A DNA stretch of 64,000 nt from Panicum virgatum (Eukaryota; Streptophyta; Magnoliopsida; Poales; Poaceae): NCBI RefSeq assembly GCF_016808335.1, contig NC_053137.1, positions 11,830,506-11,894,505 on the forward strand, read 5' to 3'. Positions 1 through 10,923 of this stretch are shown here, one piece after another. Position 1 is the stretch's first letter. Every line of letters begins with the position of its first letter. Made by a program: the position numbers and the translations under genes. The notes below the pieces were generated by a model. It saw only the letters and a list, made by a program, of their open reading frames with translations. It was not told the DNA's origin and made no database searches.

Positions 1-543
1 GGCCTCCGCGGGCAGCTAGGCTATAGGCGGAAATTCTATATATTTTTCGGAAGATTTTTTTCTTCTCCACCTTCCAGTGTTTGAGATTCGTGAAAACCAT
101 GTTATTCGTTAGATCTACCCAATCCTAACCTTCTTTCTCCTCCTTCCTTCTTCCTCCCATGCGCCGCCACCGCATCTACTGCGGCCGCCCCTGCGCTGCG
201 TTGCTGTCGCTGCTGCCGTGCGCTGCGCTGCTGCTAGCCTGTGCGCCGCTGCATGCTGCTGCTGTGCTGTCGCTGCGCCACGTGCGGCCGCCCCCTCTCC
301 GCGCCGGCACCGGAGAAGAAGATGGATTAAAAAAAATATTGATCTAGATTTTAGTTTGTTGAATTTATTGTTTTAAGATGTTGAAATAGTATGTAAAAAA
401 TGTTGAATCTATTATTTTGACATATTAAATTTTTTTCAAAATGTTAAAACTAATTTGGGTCTAATAGGTTTTATATATAGATAGTTTATACATCTTCCAC
501 AAGTTATATAGGAGCAACTGGCGTGGCTGCAAGTGGCCTCTAA
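1..543. other. Non-coding start of window
   Basis: No gene is supported here. A C/G-rich stretch at about 160-320 gives short open frames made of repetitive GCTGC codons with no family resemblance. The rest is A/T-rich and resembles transposon or intergenic DNA. The left end is cut by the window, so a partial element cannot be excluded. Confidence 0.5.
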
Positions 544-1997
544 GAGCAACTCCAGTAGAGTTGCTGAATATGGATAAGTAAATACTCATTTAAAAATTCA
601 CTTTTAAATTTTACTCACCTAAATATAAACCTCCACTTAAACGAGACGAGTAAATTAGCCTTCTATTTTTCCAGCCGACGACTGGATGCTACCTATCATT
701 CTCTCGTCACGCCACACACCTCTCCCACTCGTCCGTTCCCTACCCCGCGCCCTCGTGCTTGAGCCCCGCCTGCGACGCCGAGACCGACGGCGGCGACCAG
801 CCCCCCTCCTGCCCCTGCGACATGGACGCCGCGTCGGCAGAGCCCAAGAAGCTGGAGCCGAAGTCGACGACGGCGGGCGGCGGCGCCCCGGCACGTGTGC
901 TCCCCATAGTAGGCACGCAGCGGCGCCTCGGTGAGGGTCACCACGTCGGCGTCCACCACCTTGCCGCCCTTGCCCACGATGGTCTCCAGCGCCGACACCT
1001 GCGCTGAATCGAGTGGAAGCTCAGCGCTAATTCGACGCCCCGGGTCACCGCGAGCTGCCTAGAACCAGGAATTAAAGCAAGCAGCTGCTCGATTCTTGTA
1101 CCTTGGTGGCGAGCTTGTCGACGTCGAGGCTGATGCGGGAGATGGACTTGGCGGCACGCTCGGCCTTGTCGGTGCGGCGCTGCTTGAGGATTCGCTTGGC
1201 CTGCGCGGCGGGGTCCTCGAGCAGCACCAGCTTGGAGCGGTCCTTGACGCCAGCCATGTCGAGGAAGGTCTTGGAGTCCCGCTCCTTGTCCTTGTACACC
1301 AGCTTTTGGTCCTCCGGGTGCAGCCCCGTCTTGGCCGACAACATCTCTTCAGCTCACCTGCAGCAGCAGTTCCATCAGCACACCGCATCTTAGAGCAAGC
1401 AAACAAGGCAGCAGCTCGGCGATCGAATCGCATTGCGCTACCGAAGGAGGCCTGCGCGTTGATGTAGATCTCGTGGTAGACGCCGTTGAACTTGACCTTG
1501 ACGCGGATGGTGGGCACGCGTGCGTGCAGAGGCTCCCGCACTCTCCTCCTCTCAACAGCAGCAGGAACCAACCGAGAACGAGCAGGCACTCGAGCTCCGC
1601 TCCCTCCCGAAAAAAGATCTCTGCTTTGACTCGTGCCCCGGCGCGGGAAGGGGCGAGGCTGCCGGCGCCGGATCTGGGCGAGCCGGGGAGGAGGAGGTGG
1701 ACCGGAGGCGGGCGGGCGGCGGCGGGACGGAGCGCAGCCGGCGACGGCGGGATCGAGCCCAGGCGCCGCCGGCGGGATCGGGCGCCTGGCGGACGAACGT
1801 AGGGAAGAAGGAAAGAAAAAAAAATGGGATCCACGATTGGCAGTCCAAACAGAGAGTCATCAAATTAGGGGGCGCTCAAAAATTTGAAAGGACTACTAAA
1901 ATGGTAGCCTATTTAAAAAACCTGCTGGAATCAATTTTTTTTACTCATCGAGCAAATATAGAGATGGCAGCCCATTTAGCAGCTCTAGGAGTTGCTA
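544..1997. mobile_element. TIR DNA transposon carrying captured BAG gene fragments (Pack-type)
   Basis: The two ends are inverted repeats. The left end reads GAGCAACTCCAGTAGAGTTG and the complement of the right end reads TAGCAACTCCTAGAGCTGCT, with similarity for about 28 bases and one gap. Flanking triplets are TAA (541-543) and TGA (1998-2000), a near match to the TWA target of PIF/Harbinger elements but not exact. The interior is GC-rich gene-like sequence (the BAG pseudogene) in A/T-rich arms. Introns of the captured gene are retained, so capture was at the DNA level. The superfamily is uncertain; PIF/Harbinger is the best guess. Confidence 0.55.
925..1515 (-). pseudogene. BAG-family co-chaperone gene fragment (ubiquitin-like plus start of BAG domain)
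   Basis: Three pieces on the minus strand match plant BAG1-4-type regulators of Hsp70. Piece one (about 1515-1442) encodes TIRVKVKFNGVYHEIYINAQ, the start of the ubiquitin-like domain, and ends in a GT donor. Piece two (1357-1102) starts after an AG acceptor and carries the rest of that domain (KTGLHPEDQKLVYKDKERDS) and the start of the BAG domain (KAERAAKSISRISLDVDKLA). Piece three (from 998) continues SALETIVGKGGKVVDADVV, then leaves the family at about 925. Piece two is one base short near 1345, which shifts the frame, and the last part of the BAG domain is missing. It lies inside a TIR transposon and is best read as a captured, broken copy. Confidence 0.75.
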
Positions 1998-2135
1998 TGA
2001 GCCATGCACGTGTTGGGAGAGGATTTGAAATGTGAGGTCAGTTTGGGAAATAATGCAGGCTTGCACGATCGCCCTAGGCAAAAGGACGTACGACTGGACG
2101 GCATGTTCTCTCACACTAGGCTAGAAATAATTTGG

Positions 2136-2425
2136 CCTGCCGAGCAAATCATATTTGTGCTGACGGGTGGGACGTAATTTGGCCTGCCGAGCAAATCATA
2201 TCTGTGCTGGCGGGTGGGACGCCCGCCACCACTCTTGTGCCAGCACAAATGGTTTTGTGCTGGCGGGCGGCTCACCCACCAGCACAAATTGTATCTTTAC
2301 TGGCGAGTTTCTTAAGTCGCCCGCCAGCAAAAATGGCCATCTGTGCTGGCGGCTGTCTTAAGAAACCGCCAGGACAAACTTATTCTGTGCTGGCGGGTGG
2401 CTTAACCAACCCGCCAGCACAAAGA
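2136..2425. repeat. Left subterminal repeat array of the CACTA element
   Basis: About eleven copies, some imperfect, of the motif TTTGTGCTGGCGGG or its complement lie here, often paired as short palindromes. In CACTA elements such arrays are binding sites for the element-encoded TNPA-type protein. That role is inferred from the family. Confidence 0.85.
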
Positions 2426-2661
2426 TTTTTCCATTGCTATAATTTTATTTTCTGTCAATTTGAATTTAAATTTATTTCCCATTAATTAAAAGTTAATATT
2501 TCTTGCAAGATATCACTGTACGTTGCATCAATACTTTAACATGGTGCATCAATTAAAATGACTAATGTTTTCAAGCAACTAATATTTAGTAACAAGCGCA
2601 TCCATCATGTTTACAATAATATTAATATTTACACCAATTATTCAAAGATAAACAACCATTA

Positions 2662-3112
2662 ATTGTCCTTTGTCCAGTTGCTAAGGTTGTTGTTCTCATC
2701 CAAAGCCAGCACCCCACTATGGTCAAAGTATTCTCCCGCCACATGACAAATCTCGCGTTGGATGAACCTTGCAATGTCAGCGCAAATGTTGTCGATGTCT
2801 CTGTCGCCTAGTCTATTATTGGCCACAGGTATTTCCGGCATCTGAAAAAAGGTAAGATGTTGTATGTTCATATGTCATGTTAAATCATGTTATCAGTATA
2901 TAGTAGAATATATATGACTTACGTTTTCAGAGTTTGTTCGGTACCTCCCATTGTTTCTAAGGAACTCGCACACGTAGTAGCCACATAGCACATAACCAAT
3001 AAAGTTTAAGTGCTATGTTCTTACATGGAAATGATATCGAATGTTCATAATTTCCTTCCTGTCCGGTGGATGTGGCCCGCCTTTCATGATGTAGAGGCGG
3101 TACGTGCTGTAA
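2662..3112 (-). pseudogene. Ulp1-like cysteine protease domain remnant of CACTA ORF
   Basis: Minus-strand pieces read STYRLYIMKGGPHPPDRKEI, then [20 protein letters not shown] followed by a GT donor, then RDIDNICADIARFIQREICH to a stop near 2660. The LCGYYVCEF segment is the signature around the catalytic cysteine of the Ulp1-like (C48) region fused to or next to CACTA transposases in grasses. An in-frame TAG lies just before this signature, near 3012. The middle of the transposase and the start of the protease are absent, so this is a remnant joined to the TNP2 fragment by an internal deletion. Confidence 0.7.
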
Positions 3113-3257
3113 GATTAGAATGACATATAGTAATAATTAATAAAATAATAATTTAGAAATGCATAAATTATTGACAAACTAAATATGCATGGAATTGGAA
3201 TGTCAAGAAATATCTTACTTTTGTAAAATGCCTATGAACTCCTTGTATCGTCTTCGG

Positions 3258-4539
3258 TCATAGAATGGTTAGCAGAAGGTACTTCCGCTTGTGACATAGC
3301 CACGGTGGAAGGTTGAATATGGTCAGCAGCACTGGCCATGTGCTGTGCGTGCTGCTTCTTTCACCAAATGGATTCATCCCGTCGGTGCTCAATGAGAACC
3401 GTACATTTCTTTTTTTCTTCTCCAAAAAGTTCATGATTGGCATCGAAAGTCTTTCACTGGCGAGTATTAGATGGGTGTCGAAGCTTTCCATCATTCTTTA
3501 TGGATTGATCGTCATGCCACGTCATCAGTTTAGCAGTGTTCGGATTTGAGAACAAACACTTTAGGCGGTCGATCACTGGTAGGTACCACATCACCAAGGC
3601 AGGAATTTTGCGTTGACAAGTATCATCCTCTGCTTCACAAACTGCACTTTTCTTTGATGCCCTCTTCCTCTTCCCGACAGTGGATCCGACACCATCCTCA
3701 CTAAAACTGGCATTACTTTTGTAACGACTAGCTTCACAGTTTGGGCACTTAGTCAATGCTGCATAGTCACCATGGTATAGTATGCAGTGGTTTGGACAAG
3801 TGTGTATTCTTTGCACACGCATTTTCAGAGAATTGATAAGCTTCTTCGCTTCATATGTGTTTTTGGAAACAAAGTTGGGCTTTGGAAGCAATTGACCAAG
3901 AAGAATAAGCAGATCATTGAAACTATTATCTGACCAGCAGAACTTAGCCTTAAGGATTAAAAGTTGTAGCACAAAATGCAAGACTGTCCACTCCTTCCCA
4001 CAACCATCATACATACGGTCCTTTGCGGCCTTCTTCAATGTCTCGAAGTGCTCTAACCCTTTATCACTGTCTAGCAACACTTCCGGTTCAATATGGCGCA
4101 ACATTTCCTCCATATCGATATCATGTTCCTCTTCTTCTTGAGCACGCAAATCATCATTGCCACCTGCATGGTCACCATTATTATTTTCAAGATCACCTTC
4201 ATGCATCATACCATGATCACCGGGATCCTCATCATCATCTTCATCAGCATCTTGCACTTCATTATTGACATTGTTGACGCATGTGTTGCTAGTTAATTGT
4301 GCCTCACCATGGTGTACCCAAACCTTGTAATCAACTATAAAACCGCGTTGGATCAAATGTGTTTTGATTACATCAGTGTTCTCCCATACTATATTGTTCT
4401 TGCAGTCAAAGCACAGACAACGGATTTGCTTTGTCCTATTAATGTGAGCATGCTCTTTCGCGGCCTTAACAAACTTTGATACTCCCGTCATGAAAGAATA
4501 TGAATGTCTCTTTATGCCGTACATCCATGCCTTATCCAT
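3258..4539 (-). pseudogene. TNP2-like CACTA transposase, N-terminal part, broken
   Basis: The frame starts at ATG 4539 with MDKAWMYG, the usual start of the transposase-associated domain. It continues through a Cys-rich segment (RCLCFDCKN), an acidic linker, and the block CPNHCILYHGDYAALTKCPN typical of TNP2 (Transposase_21). After KLRHPSNTRQ a TGA at about 3454 replaces the usual Trp codon. The frame then slips in an A-rich run near 3410 and resumes as STDGMNPFGERSSTHSTWPV and NLPPWLCHKRKYL, both strongly TNP2-like. It stops being recognisable near 3258. One nonsense change, one frameshift and loss of the C-terminal half make it non-functional. Confidence 0.85.
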
Positions 4540-5289
4540 CCTGAAGCTCTCTATGACAATAAATGTAATATTAAACAAAACTCAACTAATCGCTAATGTA
4601 ATTTATTTTGACAACAATTATATTATAGTATGTAAAATTTTCTAAAACTTATTAACAATAAAAATCAAGGTCTTAGTGCTAGATCAATTGACTCTTGAAG
4701 CTCTTAGTTCTAAATCCTATGGTAATAAATGTAATAATAAGTAAAACACAATTAATTTATTTTGATAACATTTAAAGTACAAAAATATTATCTACTAATT
4801 ATTAAGAGTAAAAGACAAACTTCTAGTTATAGATAATACTAGATAAAAAATAAACTATTATTACAAAAACCAAGCTCATACTCTTTCTCTCTCCTATTTT
4901 TCCTAAACCTAGATCTAGATGATTTTCAAGCTCATAATGGAGGAAAAACATATTAAAACTTGTAAGCAATGGTTCAATCATGCCTAATCATTCAAGAAAG
5001 AATGGAAACAAATTAACTTCTAGCTCAATTGCTTCTAGAATGAGGAAGAACACCATGGATGCTCTCCTCCAAAGACAACACAATTTAAGCTCTAAACTAT
5101 GGATTAAACTTGAAAAAGAAGCTAAATATAGCACAAACTTACCTTTTAGAGTCACCTCCTCCAAGGAATTCAAGAACAAAACCTTCCCCCTTGTATTTAG
5201 TGATTTTGGAGCTGTACCCGAGCTCCTTTCGGGCACAGTCCAAAGAAAGGGCGCTGTGTAGAGAAGAAATAGTTTTAGATATTTTAATG

Positions 5290-5512
5290 ACGATTTGTGC
5301 TGGCGGGCCATATAACAGCCCGCCAGCACAAATGGTATTTATGCTGGCGGGCTACATAACCGCCCGCCAGCACAAATGTCCCTGTCTTTCCTAGTGGGCA
5401 CTTAAGAGGCCCGCCAGCAAAGATACCCTTTGTGCTGGCGGGCGCTAGCCAAGTGGGCCTTGCTGGATTTGTGCTGGCGGGTTCCAAATATGCCCGCCAG
5501 CTCAAATTATTT
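5290..5512. repeat. Right subterminal repeat array of the CACTA element
   Basis: About eight copies of GTGCTGGCGGG or its complement lie here in the same paired arrangement as the left array. They presumably serve the same protein-binding role. Confidence 0.85.
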
Positions 5513-5699
5513 TTGGCCTAGTGTCACGTTTTCTGTCGCGCCTCGTATCATATCCCTGCACTGTACATATATACACTGTAGAAAAAATACAAAGCTGCAG
5601 CACAGTAACACTTTTTTACAGTAGTACTACAGTAACACGGTACTATGCATGAGGTGTTGCAACTTCACTATGCTGCACTCCATGAATTATATGCACGTA

Positions 5700-6170
5700 A
5701 GTGGTGCCAGACCCGGGGGCAACAGGACAGCTCACAGGCGTAAAATGTTCTAGAAATAGGAATGAAATATGTACAATTCCTTATCCTCGTGTAACTGCTC
5801 GGACACGAGTACAACTAGTCTGAATAGATGGAAACTATTCGAGTAGTACTCGGGTAGGACTCATAAGCTAGTATTCGACTAGAATTTCTATATAACCCTG
5901 ACCTCCAGACTATATAAGAGCGGGCTGCGGGCAGGAATCCCTTCCAAATAATACACATCTAAGGCAGTACAAACAAGCACACAGGATGTGGATTCAAAAA
6001 AAATAGCACACAAGACGTAGAGTATTACACACACTGTGGTCCAAACCTTTCTAAAATTTCGTATGTTCGTTGCACCATTGAGTTTCGAATCTTGATAAGC
6101 CCTCACCTAATAAAACTAACCACCTCAGAAGTATTTTTCGGTGGGCTTGCGGCTAAACACCGACATTGGT
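5700..6170 (+). mobile_element. LTR-retrotransposon (gypsy-like) LTR fragment
   Basis: The stretch resembles the end of a grass gypsy-type LTR. It has a TATA-like CTATATAAG at about 5910 followed by CACACAAGACGTAGAGTATT and a GTCCAAACCTTTCTAAAAT-type segment. No second LTR, primer-binding site or coding region is seen, so it is a degraded solo or partial LTR. The boundaries are approximate. Confidence 0.45.
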
Positions 6171-7088
6171 TGCTGCAACAACGGTCCAAGAACGAATAAT
6201 GAAGGTGCCGGCGACATCCAACGGTCCGAGGAAAACCTTGGGTCGAATTGAATAGTGGAGTGATTGCATGGATGTAACTGGTGGCAGAGCTAATTCATCA
6301 AGAGAAAAAAGATCTGGCCAAAAGGAACACAGCGTTGTCGTCTATCCAATGGGAATCATAGCATAACCTCCAAATCCAATCCTCATGGAAGAGGATGCAG
6401 GTGCAGAACAAGAAATGGCTTTCACCTCGGGCTAGGCATGTGGGCATCTGCTGGATTACCTAAATTTAAGTTAAAAAAATCCTAGTAGTTTAGGTATAGA
6501 GCCCGCATGTATAAAATTATTTGAGGTAAACTTTGCTGGACCCTTTGCTAGGTGTAAAATTGATTCAAGAAATACTAGTGACTATGTGTCAGTACATCGC
6601 AACCAAATAATCTCAACCCACAGGCCACAACCACCACCACTGACATGGCATGATTTATGTTGCTTAGTATTTTTGAAATAAGCCTATTTTTCTATCCAAA
6701 AGGTGATGAGAGTGTCATTTTATATTGTTTTTTTACAAAACACAGTACAGATGCATCTTTCGAGATCCACCCTACAATATGGGGTCAAAAAGCCAAAAAA
6801 AATAAGTGATTCATTTTTAGCCCTTATAAAAAGAAAACGGATTCTTGAACCTCTTTAACACTCATAAATGCACGCACACTCACCCATAGGAATACATGCA
6901 CGCAATCTCTAAGAGACTAAGCCGGCAGATCCTCGAGATTGACGAAGTCACCATTGGCGCCTCGTTATCGACGAGCACAAATCGCATATCACTGAAGAAT
7001 AGTGTCATTTTATATTATTAATATATAGATTGCGCAATATGAAAGATGACACCCCCAACCTATATATTAACAGCCACAATACATCAAG
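6171..7088. other. Intergenic, degraded repeats
   Basis: No gene is supported. A segment near 6870-6980, with an (ACACGC)-like lead and GAGATTGACGAAGTCACCAT, resembles a widely dispersed grass repeat, but its class cannot be set from the sequence alone. Confidence 0.4.
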
Positions 7089-7272
7089 GTTCTAAAAAAC
7101 GCTAGACGCTAGGCGAACGCTTGCCTATGGTTTAGAGTTTTTGTGATTAAACGTAGATTGAACATGATTAAACGTGTGTTGTGATTAAACGACACTGTGA
7201 TTAAACGCAACGCTTGGCCACCGTTCAGCATTTAATCAAGATTAAACGATGTTTAAAAACGTTTTTTAGAAC
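7089..7272. mobile_element. Short MITE with 13-bp TIRs
   Basis: The element is bounded by GTTCTAAAAAACG and its complement CGTTTTTTAGAAC, about 184 bp in all. The interior repeats the motif GATTAAACG several times. No clear target duplication is seen. The superfamily is unknown. Confidence 0.6.
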
Positions 7273-7502
7273 ACTGCAATACATAGATCCAGACTCAAAG
7301 CAAACAGGTCTACAGCCATCAATAGCCATCGTTCTTTGTATTATGGTTCTTGTTGATGCTCCAACTATATAAACATCATTTATTTCTCACAAGATAAGAT
7401 ATCTTATTGGTCATGTATGTTAATGCCCCAACTAAATGATGCAGAAGTTGATGGTTTTTAAGCGGTCAGTTTTCAGTTTGTTGGATGTCTCACTGTTGTT
7501 AA

Positions 7503-7835
7503 GGTCTTGTTTAGTTCACTTTTCATTTTGCGTTTTTGCGTTTTTTAAGAGAATCTTTAATATTTGAAGTATTAAATGTAGACTAATTACAGATCTCGTC
7601 TGTAAACTACGAGACGAATCTAATGAGACTAATTAGAGGATCATTAGAGTATATTTACTGTAGCATTACTTTATCAATTTAGTATCTAATCACGTCCTAA
7701 TTAGGCTCATTAGATTCGTCTCGCGATTTACGGTCCATTTTTGTAATGCGATTTATTTTTTTACTACATTTAGTACACCATACAAGTGATTTACAAAAAT
7801 TTTGTGTTTTGCGTTTACAGGATTTAAACAAGACC
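7503..7835. mobile_element. Tourist-type MITE (PIF/Harbinger)
   Basis: The ends are GGTCTTGTTTAG and its complement AAACAAGACC. A perfect TAA target duplication lies at 7500-7502 and 7836-7838. Length is 333 bp with no coding capacity. The TAA target and terminal sequence fit Tourist elements. Confidence 0.85.
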
Positions 7836-8126
7836 TAAGTTTAATTTACAAGCACATGTTTCTGAGTGCACTAGAAAATGGTCATGAGTGTGGGTTCATA
7901 ATTGAGATCATATCGATGTCAGTTTTTGGACCAGCAATTAATGAGTGGAATTGATATAGCCAATCTGTATATATGTGTTTGGAACCGACAGTAATAATAC
8001 TCTGCATGTCTCTGTCAGTTATGAAAGCGTGATATAAATTCACACACCTTTATTATGCAAAAAGATAAATTTCCTGCACCACGATCACGCCTTGTACGAT
8101 ATAGCAGTATGCTCCATCGTACATTG

Positions 8127-8819
8127 TAAGGATGGAAACGGATCGGATTCGCATGTAATCGGATTCGGATAGCACTTTTTACCATATTTTAAATCGAATA
8201 CGGATACGAATTCGGATATTCTCGGATACGAATACAAAACGGATGTCTCAGATTCAGATTCGAATTCAGATATTAACTTGATATATGAGCTAAACTTTAG
8301 CTATTTTCTTTATTAGTAGTTTTAGATTATAAAATCGTTATACATGTACAAACCAAAGTATAATAATATAATAAAGATATCTAGTTAAAAATAACTTATT
8401 TATCAATAAATATGTTAATAAATAAATACACAAAAATAAAATTAGAAATAAAAATATATTGCAATAAACATATAAATAATTTTGTTATATAAAAATAAAA
8501 ATATAGAAGTAATTTTAAAATAAAATAGAAATATTTAAAAGTAAATTTATTTTTTTATCTCTTTATTATAAAATGGGTGGTGAGAAATACTTCATATAAT
8601 TTTTAAAATAGTGTTTGAATGAAAACGGATACGGATAGTGTCGGATATTGTCGAATACGGATGTGGAATTGGATAGAGAAAACCAATGAAAATCGGATTC
8701 GGATGTATCCACTTTGCTGCCACATTAAATTCGAATACGGATACGGATATCCATATTGACGTTTAAGCGGATACGAATATCGGATAATTCGGGTATCTAC
8801 TATCCGTTTCCTATCCTTA
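8127..8819. mobile_element. hAT-type non-autonomous element with long inverted repeats
   Basis: The ends are TAAGGATGGAAACGGAT and the complement of ATCCGTTTCCTATCCTTA. A perfect 8-bp target duplication GTACATTG lies at 8119-8126 and 8820-8827, diagnostic of hAT insertion. Both arms are rich in GGATACGGATAT-like motifs and the centre is A/T-rich. There is no transposase. Confidence 0.88.
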
Positions 8820-9080
8820 GTACATTGCAACAAGTCAGCCTTGGGGCAACCACAATGTTGTAAAAAGTTAGCATTAGACAATAAATACAGCGCTACTTGT
8901 GAGCAACAAACATTGTAGGAATGCACCGTAAGAAAAGATTTCTTGAGTGCATCGTAAGCTTAGAGCTGAACATAAGCAATAAAAAAACATTTTCTGTCAC
9001 TTCATCTCTCCCTCACGCAGGGCTGTTGATGCTTTTTCTTTTATACGGAGTAGTACTCACACATTGTGTCACAGTCATTA

Positions 9081-9323
9081 GGCCTTGTTTAGATGTCTAA
9101 ATTTTTAGGTGTAAAATACCGTAGCACTTTTATTTATATTTAATAATTATTATTCCGTTATGGGTTAATTAGGTTCAAAAGATTCGTCTCATAAATTATA
9201 GTTAAATTGTATAATTAGTTATTTTGTTTACCTACATTTAATACTTCATGCATGCGTTAGAACATTCGATATGATGGAGAATCTTATAAAATTTTTGAAT
9301 TTCGAAGACAACTAAACAAGATC
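9081..9323. mobile_element. Tourist-like MITE
   Basis: It begins GGCCTTGTTTAGATG and ends CTAAACAAGATC, imperfect inverted repeats of a very common grass MITE type. The flanks TTA and TAG do not match, so the target duplication is not intact. Confidence 0.6.
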
Positions 9324-9400
9324 TAGCTATTGCCGATTTTATCTGGACCCCACCTTAAGGTGTACTAACCATTTACCACTAGAGCTGCCTATACTCACTC

Positions 9401-9518
9401 TGTTCGGCTGGCTGTGGCTAGTGGTTGGTGCTAATTTACTGTGATAAAAAATATTGTTTGCTGGTAGCTAGTGTTGATTTGGTGTAGGAGAAAAATACTA
9501 CTGGTGATTGCCAGCAAA
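9401..9518. repeat. Fragment of a dispersed MITE family (GTTCGGCTGGCT type)
   Basis: This segment shares CTGTTCGGCTGGCTGTGGCTAG-like sequence and GGAGAAAAATA-like interior with segments at about 12735-12828 and 14555-14665. All three look like pieces of one hAT-like MITE family. Confidence 0.45.
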
Positions 9519-9608
9519 ACAAAGTGACTAGTATCCAATGAGTCAGTTCACGTACTACTAGATGCCGTGCGGGTCCCACATGGAGGTCCATCTCGGCCCA
9601 GTATATGG

Positions 9609-10923
9609 CGGTTTTTTCATTTTTATATTAAAAAAACAAAATTTCAAAAATATATGCCGAATAGGGAAATTTTTAAAAATGAGTACCTGTCGCCCCTGTG
9701 GCGATAGGGTGTCGCCCATCCAGTTGGCGACAGGACCTAAATGTAAAAAAAATTACATTTAGGTCTTGGCGCCCAGGGCGCATTAAACAGTGAAATTGTA
9801 AAATCGATATAAAATCGTAGAGAAATCAGAAAAATACAAACTCATCTGTTCTGGATTCTATGAAACAAGATCTACAACTTTTGTTACATAAAGTTTTCAT
9901 TTGATCAATGTATCTTGCTCTATTTTAAATACCAGTTTAATACATTTTTATTTAAATCTCAAGATCCATCCTTTGGATGCATGCCATCTTTGGCCAGAGT
10001 GTTGCATGTGGTGAGTATAGTCTTGTGTAAAATTGGTAGGCCCAAAAAACACTTCTAGCATAAGTTTTTAAATTAGATCTTGCAATATATCTAGTTTAAA
10101 TGAGTTATTTATCCATGCTACTATACTGAGTTTTAGGAGCCATAACTTTTATAAGTCTTATTTTATTTCCTAAGAGCTATAGAAAAAGTTTGGTAAATTT
10201 TAGGTAAGTACAACTGGACCAAATGAATTATGACTAAGGTAAATGCACTAAATCAAGATAAATAGTTCTTGTACCTAGAAAAAACTAAAATAATTCATTT
10301 GGTCTAGTTATGATTATCTAAAATTTACCACACTTTTTCTATAGCTCTTAAAAAATAAAATAATGGTACTGTAAAAGTTATGGCTCCTAAAACTCATTAT
10401 AGCAGCATGGACAAATAACTCATTTAAACTAGACATATTGCAAGATCTAATTTAAAAAACTTATTCTAGAAATGTTTGCTGGGCTTACCAATTTTGCACA
10501 AGCCTATGCTCACCATATGCAATACTCTGGCCAAAGATGACATATATCCAAAGGATGGATCTTGAGATTTAAATAAAAGTGCATTAAACTGGTATTTAAA
10601 ATAAAACAAGATACATTAATCAAATAAAAAACTTTATGTAACAAAAGTTGTAGACCATGTTACATAGAATCCAGAACAGTTGATTTTGTATTTTTCCGAT
10701 TTTTCTACGATTTTATATCGATTTTACAAATTTACTATTTAATGCGTCCTTGGCGCTAGGTCCTAAATATAATTTTTTTATATTTAAGTCATGTCGCCAA
10801 CTGGATGGGCGACAGGCCCCCCGCCCCATTAGGGGGCGACAGGCACCCATTTTTAAAAATTTTCCTATTCGGCATATATTTTTGAAATTTTGTTTTTTTA
10901 AATATAAAAATGAAAAAAAACCT
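9609..10923. mobile_element. Foldback MULE, non-autonomous, related to the 36-46 kb MULE
   Basis: The 1,315-bp element is almost entirely one inverted repeat with arms of roughly 0.6 kb around a centre near 10,260. A 9-bp direct repeat AGTATATG(G/C) with eight matching bases flanks it (9600-9608 and 10924-10932), fitting Mutator-like elements. The outer arms carry CTGTCGCCC / GGGCGACAGG palindromes and the CAAAAATATATGCCG-type lead also present in the TIRs of the large MULE at 36,125-45,747, so the two are probably one family. It has no coding capacity. Confidence 0.85.

Larger units (their letters stand above)
2114..5523. mobile_element. CACTA (En/Spm) transposon, internally deleted
   Basis: The left end starts CACTAGGCTAGAAATAATTT and the complement of the right end starts CACTAGGCCAAAAATAATTT. 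A perfect 3-bp target duplication TCA flanks it (2111-2113 and 5524-5526), as expected for CACTA. Both subterminal regions hold arrays of the motif GTGCTGGCGGG in both orientations. The interior, on the minus strand, keeps the N-terminal part of a TNP2-type transposase and a fragment of the Ulp1-like protease region normally found much further downstream. It is therefore a deletion derivative and not autonomous. Confidence 0.93.

Noticed and set aside
686..1007. Plus-strand open frames with plausible peptides (e.g. AEPKKLEPKSTTAGGG)
   Set aside because: They lie over or next to minus-strand BAG exons in GC-rich DNA, have no family resemblance and lack splice context. They could be a second captured fragment but nothing supports a gene.
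2136..2425. CRISPR-like regularly spaced repeats
   Set aside because: Spacing is irregular, units are palindromic and both arrays sit at the ends of a CACTA element in a plant genome.
5700..6170. A complete LTR retrotransposon
   Set aside because: Only one LTR-like segment, no primer-binding site, polypurine tract or coding region within reach.
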